From contig CM055909.1 of the NCBI GenBank assembly GCA_029582155.1, positions 17,966,301-18,030,300 on the forward strand: a stretch of 64,000 bases of DNA. Direction: 5' to 3'. This document shows, piece by piece, positions 20,601 to 33,520 of the stretch; within the stretch, counting starts at the first letter, position 1, and the number at the start of each line of letters is the position of its first letter. The notes under the pieces were generated by a model, which worked only from the letters and a program-made list of their open reading frames with translations, had not been told where the DNA came from and did no database searches. Position numbers and translations under genes: made by a program. Origin of the DNA: Panopea generosa. Its lineage: Eukaryota > Mollusca > Bivalvia > Adapedonta > Hiatellidae.

Positions 20601-23600
20601 GTGGTGGTAGAGGATGTGTTAGTAGTTTAGGTGATAGAAGATGTGTTAAATGTTAATGTGGTAGAATATGTGTTAGTAGTGGGAATGGCAGAGTATGTGT
20701 TGGCAAAGTATGTGTTTGTACTGGGAATAACAGAGTATGTGTTAGTAGTAGTGGTGGTAGAGGATGTGTTAGTAGTGAGAATGGCAGAGTATGTGTTTGT
20801 AGTGGGAATGGCAGAGTATGTGTTAGAAGTAGTGTTTGAAGAGGATGTGTTAGTAGCGGGGTTGGAAGAGTATGTGTTAGTAGTAGTAGTGGTAGAGGAT
20901 GTGTTAGTAGTAGTGGTTGAATAGGATGTGTTAGTAGTGGGGGTGGACGAGTATGTGTTAGTAGTAGTAGTGGTAGAGTATGTGTTAGTAGAAGTGGTGG
21001 AAGAGGATGTAATAGTAGTAGCGGTGGAAGAGGATGTGTTAGTAGTGGGGTTGGAAGAGTAAGTGTTAGTAGTAGTAGAGGTAGAGGATGTGTAAGTAGT
21101 AGCGGTGGAAGAGGATGTGTTAGTAGTGGGGGTGGAAGAGTATGTGTTAGTAGAAGTGGTGGAAGAGGATGTAATAGTAGTAGCGTTGGAAGAGGATGTG
21201 TTAGCAGTGGGGGTTGAAGAGTATGTGTTAGTAGTAGTAGTGGTAGAGGATGTGTAAGTAGTAGTGGTGGAAGAGGATGTGTTTGTAGTGGAGGTGGAAG
21301 AGTATGTGTTTGTAGTAGTAGTGGTAGAGTATGTGTTAGTAGTAGTGGTGGAAGAGGATGTGGTAATATTTGGGGTGGAAGAGTATGTTTTAGTAGAAAT
21401 AGTGGCAGAGGATGTGTTGGTAGTAGTGGTGGAAGAGGATGTGTTAATAATGGAGGTGGAAGAGTATGTGTTAGTTGAAGTGGTGGTAGAGGATGTGTTA
21501 GTAGTAGTGGTGGAAGAGGATATGTTCGTAGTAGTGGTGGAAGAGGATGTGTTAGTAGTGGAGGTGGAAGAGTATGTGTTAGTAGTAGTAGTTGTGGTAG
21601 AGGATGTGTTAGTAGTAATGGTGGAAGAGGATGTGTTCGTAGAGAGGGTGGAAGCGTATGTGTTAGTAGTAGTAGTGGTAGAGGATGTGTTACTAGTGGA
21701 GGTGAAGTAGGATGTGTTAGTAGTACTGTTGAAAGAAGATGTGTTAGTAGTGGAGGTGGAAGAGTATGTGTTAGTAGTAGTAGTAGTACTGGTAGAGGAT
21801 GTGTTAGTAGTAGTGGTGGAAGACGATGTGTAGGTAGTAGTGGTGGAAGAGGATGTGTTAGTAGTGGAAGTGGAAAAGTATTGTTAGTAGTAGTAGTGGT
21901 AGAGGATGTGTTAGTAGTAGTGGTGGAAGAGGATGTGTTAGTAGTAGTGGTGGAAGAGGATGTGTTAGTACTAGTGGTCGAAGACGATGTGTAAGTAGTA
22001 GTGGTCGAAGACGATGAGTTAGTAGTAGTGTTGGAAGAAGAGGATGTGTTAGTAGTAGTGGTGAAAGAGGATGTGTTAGTAGTAGTGGTGGAAGAGGACG
22101 TGTTAGTAGTGGAGGTGGAAGAGTATGTGTTAGAAGTAGTAGAAGTGGTAGAGTATGTGTTAGTAGTAGTGGTGGAAGAGGATGTGTTCGTAGTGGGGGT
22201 GGAAGATAATGGGTTAGTAGTAGTAGTGGAAGAGGATGTGTTAGTAGTGGAGGTGAAAGAGGATGTGTTAGTAGTAGTGGTGGAAGAGTATATGTTATTA
22301 GTTGTAGTTGCGGAAGAGGATGTGTTAGTAGCTGAGATGGAAGAGTATGTGTTAGTAGTAGTAGTAGTGGTAGAGGATGTCTTAGTAGTAGTGGCGGAAG
22401 AGGATGTGTTAGTAGTTGAGATGGAAGAGTATGTTTTAGTAATAGTAGTAGTGGTAAAGGATGTCTTAGTAGTAGTGGTGGAAGAGGATATGTTCGAAGT
22501 GGGGGGTGGAAGAGTAAGTGTTAGTAGTAGTAGTAGTAGTGGTAGAGCATGTGTAAGTAGTAGTGGTGGAAGAGGATGTGTTGGTAGTAGTGGTGGAAGA
22601 GTATGTGTTAGTAGTAGTAGTGGTAGAGTATGTGTTAGTAGAAGTGGTGGAAGAGGATGTAATAGTAGTAGCGGTGGAAGAGGATGTGTTAGTAGTGGGG
22701 GTGGAATAGTATGTGTTAATAGTAGTAGAGGTAGAGGATGTGTAAGTATTAGCGGTGGAAGAGGATGTGTTAGTAGTGGTGGTGGAAGAGTATGTGTTAG
22801 TAGAAGTGGTGAAAGAGGATGTAATAGTAGTAGCGTTGGAAGAGGATGTGTTAGTAGTGGGGGTTGAAGAGTATGTGTTAGTAGTAGTAGTGGTAGAGGA
22901 TGTGTAAGTAGTAGTGGTGGAAGAGGATGTGTTTGTAGTGGAGGTGGAAGAGTATGTGTTAGTAGTAGTGGTGGAAGAGGATGTGGTAATATTTGGGGTG
23001 GAAGAGTATGTGTTAGTAGAAATAGTGGTAGAGGATGTGTTAGTAGTAGTGGTGGAAGAGGATGTGTTAAAAATGGAGGTGGAAGAGTATGTGTTAGTTG
23101 AAGTGTTGGTAGAGGATGTGTTAGTAGTATTGATGAAAGAGGATGTGTTAGTAGAGGAGGTGGAAGAGTATGTGTTTGTAGTAGAAGTGGTAGAGTATGT
23201 GTTAGTAATAGTAGTGGTGGAAGAGGATGTGTTAGTAGTTGAGGTCGAAGATTATGTGTTAGTAGTAGTAGTGGTAGAGGATGTGTTAGTAGCAGTGGTG
23301 AAAGAGGATGTGTTAGTACTAGTGATGGAAGAGGATGTATTAGTAGTAGTGGTGGAAGAGGATGTGTTAGTAGTGGAGGTGGAAGAGTATGTGTTAGTAG
23401 TAGTAGTAGTGGTAGAAGATGTGTTAGTAGTAATGGTGGAAGAGGATGTGTTCGTAGCGAGGGTGAAAGGGTATGTGTTAGTAGTAGTAGTGGTAGAGGA
23501 TGTGTTAGTAGTGCAGGTGGAAGAGGATATATGAGTAGTAGTGGTGGAAGAGGATGTGTTAGTAGTGGAAGTGGAAGAGTATGTGTTAGTAGTAGTAGTA

Positions 23601-26600
23601 CTGCTAGAGGATGTGTTAGTAGTAGTGGTGGAAGAGGATGTGTTAGTAGTAGTGGTGGAAGAGGATGTGTTAGTTGTGGAGGTGGAAGAGTATGTGTTAG
23701 TAGTAATAGTGGTAGAGTATGTGTTAGTAGTAGTGGCGGAAGGAGATGTGTTAGTAGAAGATGTGGAAGAGGATGTGTTAGTAGTAGTGGTGGAAGAGGA
23801 TGTGTTAGTAGTAGTGGTGGAAGAGGATGTAATAGTCGTAGCGGTGGAAGATGATGTGTTAGTAGTGGGGATGGAAGAATATGTATTAGTAGAAGTAGTG
23901 GTATAGGATGTGTTAGTAGTAGTGGTGGAAGAGGATGTGGTAATATTTGGGGTGGAAGAGTATGTGTTAGTAGAAATAGTGATAGAGGACGTGTTAGTAG
24001 TAGTGGTGGAAGAGGATGTTTTACTAATGGAGGTGGAATAGTATGTGTTAGTTGTATTGATGGTAACGGATGTGTTAGTAGTAGTGGTGGAAGAGGATGT
24101 GTTAGTAGTGGAGATGGAAGAGTATGTGTTTGTAGTAGAAGTGGTAGATTATGTGTTAGTAGTAGTGGGGGAAAAGGATGTGTTAGTAATGGAGGTCGAA
24201 GAGTATGTGTTAGTAGTAGTAGTGGTAGAGGATGTGTTAGTGGTAGTGGTGGAAAAGGATGTGTTAGTAGTAGTGCTGGAAGAGGATGTGTTAGTAGTAG
24301 TGGTGGAAGAGGATATGTTAGTAGTAGTGGTGGAAGAGGATGTGTTAGTAGTGTAGGTGGAAGAGTATGTGTTAGTAGTAGTAGTTGTGGTAGAGGATGT
24401 GTTAGTAGTAATGGTGGAAGAGGATGTGTTCGTAGAGAGGGTGGAAGAGTATGTGTTAGTAGTAGTAGTGGTACAGGATGTGTTAGTAATGGAGGTGATG
24501 TAGGATGTGTTAGTAGTACTGTTGGAAGAAGATGTGTTAGTAGTGGAGGTGGAAGAGTATGTGTTACTAGTAGTAGTACTTGTAGAGGATGTGTTAGTAG
24601 TAATGGTGGAAGAGGATGTGTTAGTAGTAGTGACGGAAGAAGATGTGTTAGTAGTGGAAGTGGAAAAGTATTGTTAGTAGTAGTAGTGGTAGAGGATGTG
24701 TTAGTAGTAGTGGTGGAAGAGGATGTGTTAGTAGTAGTGGTGGAAGAGGATGTGTTAGTACTAGTGGTCGAAAACGATGTGTAAGTAGTAGTGGTCGAAG
24801 ACGATGTGTTAGTAGTAGTGTTGGAAGAAGAGGATGTGTTAGTTGTAGTGGTGGAAGAGGATGTGTTAGTAGTAGTGGTGGAAGAGGACGTGTTAGTAGT
24901 GGAGGTGGAAGAGTATGTGTTAGAAGAAGTAGAAGTGGTAGAGTATGTGTTAGTAGTAGTGGTGGAAGAGGATGTCTTCGTAGTGGGGTTGGAAGATAAT
25001 GGGTTAGTAGTAGTAGTGGTAGAGGATGTGTTAGTAGTGGAGGTGAAAGAGGATGTGTTGGTAGTAGTGGTGGAAGAGTATATGTTATTAGTTGTAGTGG
25101 CGGAAGAGGATGTGTTAGTAGTTGAGATGGAAGAGTATGTGTTAGTAGTAGTAGTAGTGGTAGAGGATGTCTTAGTAGTAGTGGCGGAAGAGGATGTGTT
25201 AGAAGTTGAGATGGAAGAGTATGTGTTAGTAGTAGTAGTAGTGGTAAAGGATGTCTTAGTAGTAGTGGTGGAAGAGGATATGTTCGTAGTGGGAGTGAAA
25301 GAGTATGTGTTACTAGTAGTAGTAGTAGTGGTAGATGATGTGTAAGTAGTAGTGGTGGAAGAGGATGTGTTGGTAGTAGTGGTGGAAGAGTATGTGTTAG
25401 TAGTAGTGATGGTAGAGGATGTGTTTGTAGTAGTGGTGGAAGAGGATGTGTTAGTAGTGGAGGTGGCAGAGTATGTGTTTGTAGTAGTAGTGGTAGAGTA
25501 TGTGTTAGTAGTAGTGGTGGAAGAGGATGTGTTAGTAGTGGAGGTGGAAGAGTATGTGTTAGTAGTAGTGGTGGAAGAGGATGTGTTAGTAGTAGTGGTG
25601 GAAGAGGATGTGTTAGTAGTGGAGGTGGAAGAGAATGTTTTAGTATTACTAGTAGTGGTAGAGGATGTTTTAGTAGTGGAGGGGGAAGAGGATGTGTTAG
25701 TAGTAGTGGCGGCAGTGGATGTGTTAGTAGTGGAGGTGGAAGAGTATGTGTAAGTAGTAGAAGTACTGGTAGAGGATATGTTAGTAGTAGTTGTGGAAGC
25801 GGATGTGTTAGTAGTAGTGGTGGAAGAGGATGTGTTAGTTGTGGAGTAGGAAGAGTATGTGTTAGTAGCAGAAGTGGTAGAGGATGTGTTAGTAGTAGTC
25901 TTGGAAGAGGATGTGTTAGTAGTAGTGGTGGAAGAGGATGTCTTATTAGTAGTGGTGGAAGACGATGTGTTAGTAGTAGTGTTGGAAGAAGAGGATGTGT
26001 TATTAGTAGTGGTGGAAAAGGATGTGTTAGTAGTAGTGGTGGAAGAGGATGTGTTAGTAGTAGTGGTGGAAGAGGATGTGTTAGTAGTGGAGGTGGGAAG
26101 AGAATGTGTTAGTAGTAGTAGTAGTGGTAGAGGATGTGTTAGTAGAAGTGGTGGAAGAGAATGTGTTCGTAGTGGGGGTGGAAGATAATGTGTTAGTAGT
26201 AGTAGTGGTAGAGGATGTGTTAGTAATAGAGGTGGAAGAAGATGTGCTAGTAGTAGTGGTGGAAGAGTATGTGTTAGTAGTAGTAGTGGTAGAGGATGTG
26301 TTAGTAGTAGTGGTTGAAGAGGATGTTTTAATAGTAGTGGTGGAAGAGGATGTGTTAGTTGTAGTGGTGGAAGAGCATGTGATAGTAGTAAAGGTGGAAG
26401 AGGATGTGTTAATAGTAGTAGTAGTGGTAGAGGATGTCTTAGTAGTAATGGTGGAAGAGGATGTGTTCGTAGTGGGGGTGGAAGAGTACGTGTTAGTAGT
26501 AGTAGTAGTAGTAGTAGTGGTATAGGATATGTTAGTAGTAATGGTGGAAGAGGATGTGTTAGTAGTAGTGGTGGAAGAGTATGTATTAGTAGTAGTAGTA

Positions 26601-29600
26601 GTGGTAGAGGATGTGATAGTATCGGGGGTAGTTAAATATGTGTTAGTTTCATGGGCTTGTAGAGTATGTGTTAGTAGTGGGAATGGCAGAGTATGTGTTG
26701 GCAGAGTATGTGTTAGTAGTGGAAATAGCAGAGTATGTGTTAGTAGTAGTGGTAGTAGAGGATATGTTAGTAGTGAGAATGGTAGTGTATGTGTTTGTAG
26801 TGGGAATGGCGGAGTACGTGTTTGTAGTAGTGTTGGTAGAGGATTTGTTAGTAGCTGAGGTGGAAGAGTATGTGTTAGTAGTAGTAGTGGTAGAGGATGT
26901 GTTAGTAGTAGTGGTTGAAGAGGATGTGTTTATGTGTTAGTAGTGGGGGCGGAAGAGTATGAGTAAGTAGTAGTAGTGGTAGAGGATGTGTTAGTAGTAG
27001 TGATGGAAGAGGATGTGTTAGTAGTGGAGGGTGGAAATGTATGTGTTAGTAGTGGAGGTGGAAGAGTATGTGTTAGTAGTAGTGGTGGAAGAGGATGTAA
27101 TAGTAGTAGCGGTGGAAGATGATGTGTTAGTAGTGGGGGTGGAAGAGTATGTGTTAGTAGTAGTAGTGGTAGAGGATGTGTTAGTAGTAGTGGTGGAAGA
27201 GGGTGTGTTATTAGTGGAGGTGGAAGAGGATGTGTTAGTAGTAGTGGTGGAAGAGGATGTGTAAGTAGTGGAGGTGGTAGTGTATGTGTTAGTAGTGGAG
27301 GTGGAAGAGTATGTGTTAGTAGCAGAAGTGGTAGAGGATATGTTAGTAGTAGTGGTGGAAGAGGATGTGTTAGTAGTAGTGGTTGAAGATGATGTGTTAG
27401 TAGTAGTGGTTGAAGACGATGTGTTAGTAGTAGTGGTTGAAAAGGACGTGTTAGTAGTAGTGGTGGAAGACGATGTGTTAGCAGTAGTGTTGGAAGAAGA
27501 GGATGTGTTATTAGTAGTGATGGAAGAGGATGTGTTAGTAGTAGTGGTGGAAGAGAATGTGTTAGTACTAGTGGTGGAAGAGGATGTGTTAGTAGTGGAG
27601 GTGGAAGAGTATGTGTTAGTAGTAGTGGTGAAAGAGGATGTGTTCGTAGTGGGGATGGAAGATAATGTGTTAGTAGTAGTAGTGGTAGTGGATGTGTTAG
27701 TAGTGGAGGTGGAAGAGGATGTGTTAGTAGTAGGGGTGGAAGAGCATGTGTTATTAGTTGTGGTGGTAGAGAATGTGTTAGTAGTAGTGGTGGAATAGGA
27801 TGTGTTAGTAGTAGTGGTGGAAGAGGATGTGTTAGTAGTTGAAGTGGAAGAGTATGTGTTTGTAGTAGTAGTAGAAGTAGTTGTAGAGGATGTGTTAGCA
27901 GTAGTGGTGGAAGAGGATTTGTTCGTTAGAAGGGGGGGGATGGAAGAGTATGTGTTAGTAGTAATAGTAGAAGTAGTTGTAGAGGATGTGTTAGTAGTAG
28001 AGTTGGAAGAGAAATTTTTATTAGTAGTGGTAGAAGAGGATGTGTTAGTAGTGGAGGTGGAAGAGTATGTGTTAGTAATAGTAGTGGTAGAGGATGTGTT
28101 AGTAGTAGTAGTGGAAGAGGATGTGATCGTAGTGGGGGTGGAAGACTATGTGTTAGTAGTAGTGGTGGAAGAGGATGTGTTCGTAGTGGGGGTGGAAGAT
28201 AATATGTTAGTAGTAGTAGTGGTAAAGGATGTGTTAATAGTGGAGGTGGAAGAGGATGTGTTAGTAGTAGTGGTGGAAGAGTATGTGTTAGTAGTAGTAG
28301 TGGTAGAGGATGTGTTAGTAGTAGTGGTGGAAGAGGATGTGTTAGTAGTAGTGGTGGAAGAGGATGTAATAGTAGTAGCGGTGTAAGAGGATGTGTTAGT
28401 AGTGAGGGTGGAAGAGTATGTGTTAGTAGTAGATGTGGTAGAGGATGTGTTAGTAGTTGTGGTGGAAGAGGATGTGTTAGTAGTGGAGGTGGAAGAGTAT
28501 GTTTTAGTAATATTAGTAGTGGTAGAGGATGTGTTAGTAGTAGTGGTGGAAGAGGATGAGTTCGTAGTGGGGGTGGAAGATAATATGTTAGTAGTAGTGG
28601 TAGAGGATGATTTAGTAGTGGAGGTGGAAGAGGATGTGTTAGTAGTAATGGTGGAAGAGTATGTGTTAATAGTAGTAGTGGTAGAGGATGTGTAATTAGT
28701 AGTGGTGGAAGAGGATGTGTTAGTAGTAGTGGTGGAAGAGGATGTGTTAGTAGTGGAGGTGAAAGAGTATGAGTTAGTAGTAGTAGTAGTGGTAGAGGAT
28801 GTGTTAGTAGTAGTAGTGGAAGAGGATGTGTTCGTAGTGGGTTTGGAAGAGTATATGTTAGCTGTAGTAGTAGTAGTGGTAGAGGATGTGTTAGTAGGAG
28901 TGGTGGAAGAGTATGTGTTAGTAGTAGTAGTGGTAGAGGATGTGTTAGTAGTAGTGGTGGAAGAGGATGTGTTAGTAGTAGTGATTGAAGAGGATGTGTT
29001 AGTAGTAGTGGTGGAAGACGATGTGTTAGTAGTAGTGTTGGAAGAAGAGGATGTGTTATTAGTAGTGGTGGAAGAGGATGTGTTAGTAGTAGTGGTGGAG
29101 GAGGATGTGTTAGTAGTAGTGGTGGAAGAGGATGTGTTAGTAGTGGAGGTGGAATAGTATGTGTTAGTAGTAGTAGTAGTGGTAGAGGATGTGTTAGTAG
29201 AAGTGGTGGAAGAGGATGTGTTCGTAGTGGGGTGGAAGATAATGTGTTAGTAGTAGTAGTGGTAGAGGATGTGTTAGTAGTAGAGGTGGAAGAGGATGTG
29301 TTAGTAGTAGTGGTGGAAGAGGATGTGTTAGTAATAGTAGTGGTAGAGGATGTGTTAGTAGTAGTGGTGGAAGAGGATGTGTTAGTAGTAGTGGTGGAAG
29401 AGGATGTGTTAGTTGTAGTGGTGGAAGAGGATGTGTTAGTAGTGGAGGCGGAGGAGGATATTTTAGTAGTAGTAGTAGTAGCGGTAGAGGATGTCTTAGT
29501 AGTAATGGTGGAAGAGGATGTGTTCGTAGTGGGGGGTGGAAGAGTATGTGTTAGTAGTAGTAGTAGTAGTTGTAGTCGAGGATGTGTAAGTAGTAGTGGT

Positions 29601-32600
29601 GGAAGAGGATGTGTTAGTAGTAGTGGTGGAAGAGTATGTGTTAGTAGTAGTAGTATTAGTAGTGGTAGAGGATGTGATAGTATCGGGGGTAATTAAATAT
29701 GTGTTAGTAGCAGGGGCTTGTAGAGTATGTGTTAGTAGTGGGGTTTGTAGAGGATGTATTAATAGTGGGGGTAGTAGAGTATGTGTTAGTAGGGTGTATG
29801 TAAGGATATGTGTTAGTAGTGGGGCTTGTAGAATATTGTGTTAGTTGTAGGGATGGTAGAGTATGTGTTAGTAGTTTTGGTGGTACAGTATGTGTTCGTA
29901 TAGGGGAAAGTACAGTTTGTGCTATTTGTGGTTATGGTAGAGGATGTGTTAGTAGTTTAGGTGATAGAATATGTGTTAAAAGTTAATATGGTAGAGTATG
30001 TGTTAGTAGTGGGAATGGCAGAGTATGTGTTGGCAGAGTATGTGTTAGTAGTGGGAATGGCAGAGTATGTGTTAGTAGTAGAGGTGGTAGAGGATGTGTT
30101 AGTAGTAAGAATGGTAGTGTATGTGTTTGTAGTGGGAATGGCAGAGTATGTATTAGTAGTAGTGCTGGTAGAGGATGTGTTAGTAGCGGAGGTGGAAGAG
30201 TATGTGTTAGTAGTAGTAATGGTAGAGGATGTGTTAGTGGTAGTGGTTGAATAGGATGTGTTAGTAGTGGGGGTGGACGAGTATGTGTTAGTAGTAGTAC
30301 TGGTAGAGGATGTGTTAGTAGTAGTGATGGAAGAGAATGTGTTAGTAGTCGGGGTGGAAAAGTATGTGTTAGTAGTGGAGATGGAAGAGTATGTGTTAGT
30401 AGTAGTGGTGGAAGAGGATGTAATAGTAGTAGCGGTGTAAGAGGATGTGTTAATAGTTGGGGTGGAAGAGTATGTGTTAGTAGTAGAAGTGGTAGAGGAT
30501 GTGTTAGTAGTAGTGGTGGAAGAGGATGTGTTATTAGTGGAGGTGGATTAGGATGTTTTAGTAGTAGTGGTGGAAGAGGATGTGTTAGTAGTGAGGTTGA
30601 AGAGTATGTGTTAGTAGTAGTAGTAGTGGTAGAGGATGTGTTAGTAGTAGTGGTGGAAGAGGATGTGTTCGTAGTGGGGGTGGAAGATAAAATGTTAGTA
30701 GTAGTAGTGGTAGAGGAAGTGTTAGTAGTGGAGGTGGAAGAGTATGTGTTAGTAGTAGTGGTGGAAGAGTATGTTTTAGTAGTAGTAGTGGTAGAGAAAG
30801 TGTTAGTAGTAGTGGTGGAAGAGGATGTATTAGTAGTAGTGGTGGAAGAGGATGTGTTAGTAGTAGTGGTGGAAGAGTATGTGTTAGTAGTAGTAGTGGT
30901 AGAGGATGTGTTAGTAGTAGTGGTGGAAGAGGATGTGTTAGTAGTAGTGGTGGAAGAGGATGTGTTAGTAGTGGAGGTGAAAGAGTATGAGTTAGTAGTA
31001 GTAGTAGTGGTAGAGGATGTGTTAGTAGTAGTAGTGGAAGAGGATGTGTTCGTAGTGGGGATGGAAGAGTATATGTTAGTAGTATTAGTAGTAGTGGTAG
31101 AGTATTTGTTAGTAGTAGTGGTGGAAGAGTATGTGTTAGTAGTAGTGGTGGAAATGGATGTGTTCGTATTGGAGATGGAAGATAATGTGTTAGTAGTAGT
31201 AGTGGTAGAGGATGTGTTAGTAGTGGAGGTGGAAGAGGATTTGTTAGTAGTAGTGGTGGAAGAGCATGTGTTATTAGTAGTAGTGGTAGAGAATGTGTTA
31301 GTAGTAGTGGTGGAAGAGGATGTGTTAGTAGTAGTGGTGGAAGAGGATGTGTTAGTAGTTGAGGAGGAAGAGTATGTGTTAGTAGTAGTAGTAGTGATAG
31401 AGGATGCGTTAGTAGTAGTGCTGGAAGAGGATTTGTTTGTTAGAGGGGGTGGAAGAGTATATGTTAGTAGTAATAGTAGAAGTAGTGGTAGAGGATGTGT
31501 TAGTAGTAGTGGTGGAAGAGGATGTTTTATTAGTAGTGGTAGAAGAGGATGTGTTAGTAGTGGAGGTGGAAAAGTATGTGTTAGTAATAGTAGTGGTAGA
31601 GGATCTGTTAGTAGTAGTAGTGGAAGAGGATGTGTTCGTAGTGGGGGTGGAAGAGTATATATTAGTAGTAGTAGTAGTAGTGGTAGAGGATGTGTTAATA
31701 GTAGTTGTGGAATAGTACGTGTTAGTAGTAGTGGTAGAAGAGGATGTGTTCGTAGTGGGGGTGGAAGATAATATGTTAGTAGTAGTAGTGGTAGAGGATG
31801 TGTTAGTAGTGGAGGTGGAAGAGGATGTGTTAGTAGTAGTGGTGGAAGAGTATGTGTTAGTAGTAGTAGTGGTAGAGGATGTGGTAGTAGTAGTGGTGGA
31901 AGAGGATGTGTTAGTAGTAGTGGTGGAAGAGGATGTAATAGTAGTAGCGGTGTAAGAGGATGTGTTAGTAGTGGGGGTGGAAGAGTATGTGTTAGTAGTA
32001 GAAGTGGTAGAGGATGTGTTAATAGAAGTGATGGAAGAGGATGTGTTAGTAGTGGAGGTGGAAGATGATGTTTTAGTAGTAGTGGTGGAAGAGGATGTGT
32101 TAGTAGTGGAGGTGTAAGAGTATGTGTTAGTAGTAGGGGTGGAAGATAATATGTGAGTAGTAGTAGTAGTGGTTGAGGATGTGTTAATAGTAGTTGTGGA
32201 ATAGTACGTGTTAGTAGTAGTGGTAGAAGAGGATGTGTTCGTAGTGGGGGTGGAAGATAATATGTTAGTATTAGTAGTGGTAGAGGATGTGTTAGTAGTA
32301 GTGGTGGAAGAGGATGTGTTCGTAGTAGGGGTGGAAGATAATATGTGAGTAGTAGTAGTAGTGGTTGAGGATGTGTTAGTAGTAGAGGTGGAAGAGGATG
32401 TGTTAGTAGTAGTGGTGGAAGAGTATGTGTTAGTAGTAGTAGTGGTAGAGGATGTGTTGGTAGTAGTGGTAGAAGAGGATGTGTTAGTAGTAGTGGTAGA
32501 AGAGGATGTTTTCGTAGTGGGTGTGGAAGAGTATATGTTAGTAGTAGTAGTGGTAGTGGTAGAGGATGTGTTAGTAGTAGTGGTGGAAGAGTATGTGTTA

Positions 32601-33520
32601 GTAGTAGTGGTGGAAGAGGATGTGTTCGTAGTGGGGGTGGAAGATAATGTGTTAGTAGTAGTAGTGGTAGAGGATGTGTTAGTAGTAGTAGTGGAAGAGG
32701 ATGTTTTCGTAGTGGGTGTGGAAGAGTATATGTTAGTAGTAGTAGTAGTAGTGGAAAAGGATGTGTTAGTAGTAGTGGTGGAAGAGGATGTGTTCGTAGT
32801 GGGGATGGAAGATAATGTATTAGTAGTAGTAGTGGTAGAGGATATGTTAGTAGTGGAGGTGAAAGAGGGTGTGTTAGTAGTAGTGTTGGAAGAGGATGTG
32901 TTAGTAGTAGTGGTGGAAGAGGATGTGTTAGTAGTTGAGGTGGAAGAGTATGTGTTAGTAGTAGTAGTAGTGGTAGAGGATGCGTTATTAGTAGTGGTGG
33001 AAGAGGATGTGTTAGTAGTAGTGGTGGAAGAGGATGTAATAGTAGTAGCGGTATAAAAGGATGTGTTAGTAGTGTGGGGGGGGGGGGGAAGAGTATGTGT
33101 TAGTAGTAGTAGTGGTAGAGGATGCGTTAGTTGTAGTGGTGGAAGAGAATTTGTTCGTAGGGGGGGTGGGGTTGGAAGAGTATGTGTTAGTAGTAATAGT
33201 AGAAGTAATGGTAGAGGATGTGTTAGTAGTAGTGATGGAAGAGGATGTGTTAGTAGTAGTGGTAGAAGAGGATGTGTTCGTAGTTGGGATGGAAGAGTAT
33301 GTGTTAGTAGTAGTAGTGGTAGAGGATGTGTTATTAGTAGTGGTGGAAGAGGATGTGTTAGTAGTGCGGATGAAGAGTATGTGTTAGTAGTAGTAGTGGT
33401 AGAGGATGTTTTAGAAGTAGTGGTTGAAGAGGATGTTTTCGTAGTTGGGGTGAAAGAGTATGTGTTAGTAGTAGTGGTGGTAGATGATGTGTTCGTAGTT
33501 GGGGTGTAAGGGTATGTGTA
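20601..33520. repeat. Minisatellite, subregion 2 (27-bp unit with AGT expansions)
   Basis: About 13 kb of a unit with core GGTGGAAGAGGATGTGTTAG followed by two to six AGT triplets, so most unit lengths are 24, 27, 30 or 33 bp. Because the period is nine codons, frames that spell V-E-E-D-V-L-V-V or G-G-R-G-C-V-S-S stay open for hundreds of codons, the longest 387 (30608-31771). The reading register shifts about a dozen times in 13 kb, and no start context or codon constraint is visible. I do not call these genes. On the transcribed strand of the host gene each unit reads UACUAAC plus a pyrimidine tract. Confidence 0.95.

Noticed and set aside
30608-31771. 387-codon open frame rich in Val, Glu, Gly, Cys and Ser
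   Set aside because: It lies in the 27-bp minisatellite, whose period of nine codons keeps frames open by construction. The register drifts repeatedly, several frames are open at once, and the segment is intronic to the peroxidase on the other strand.
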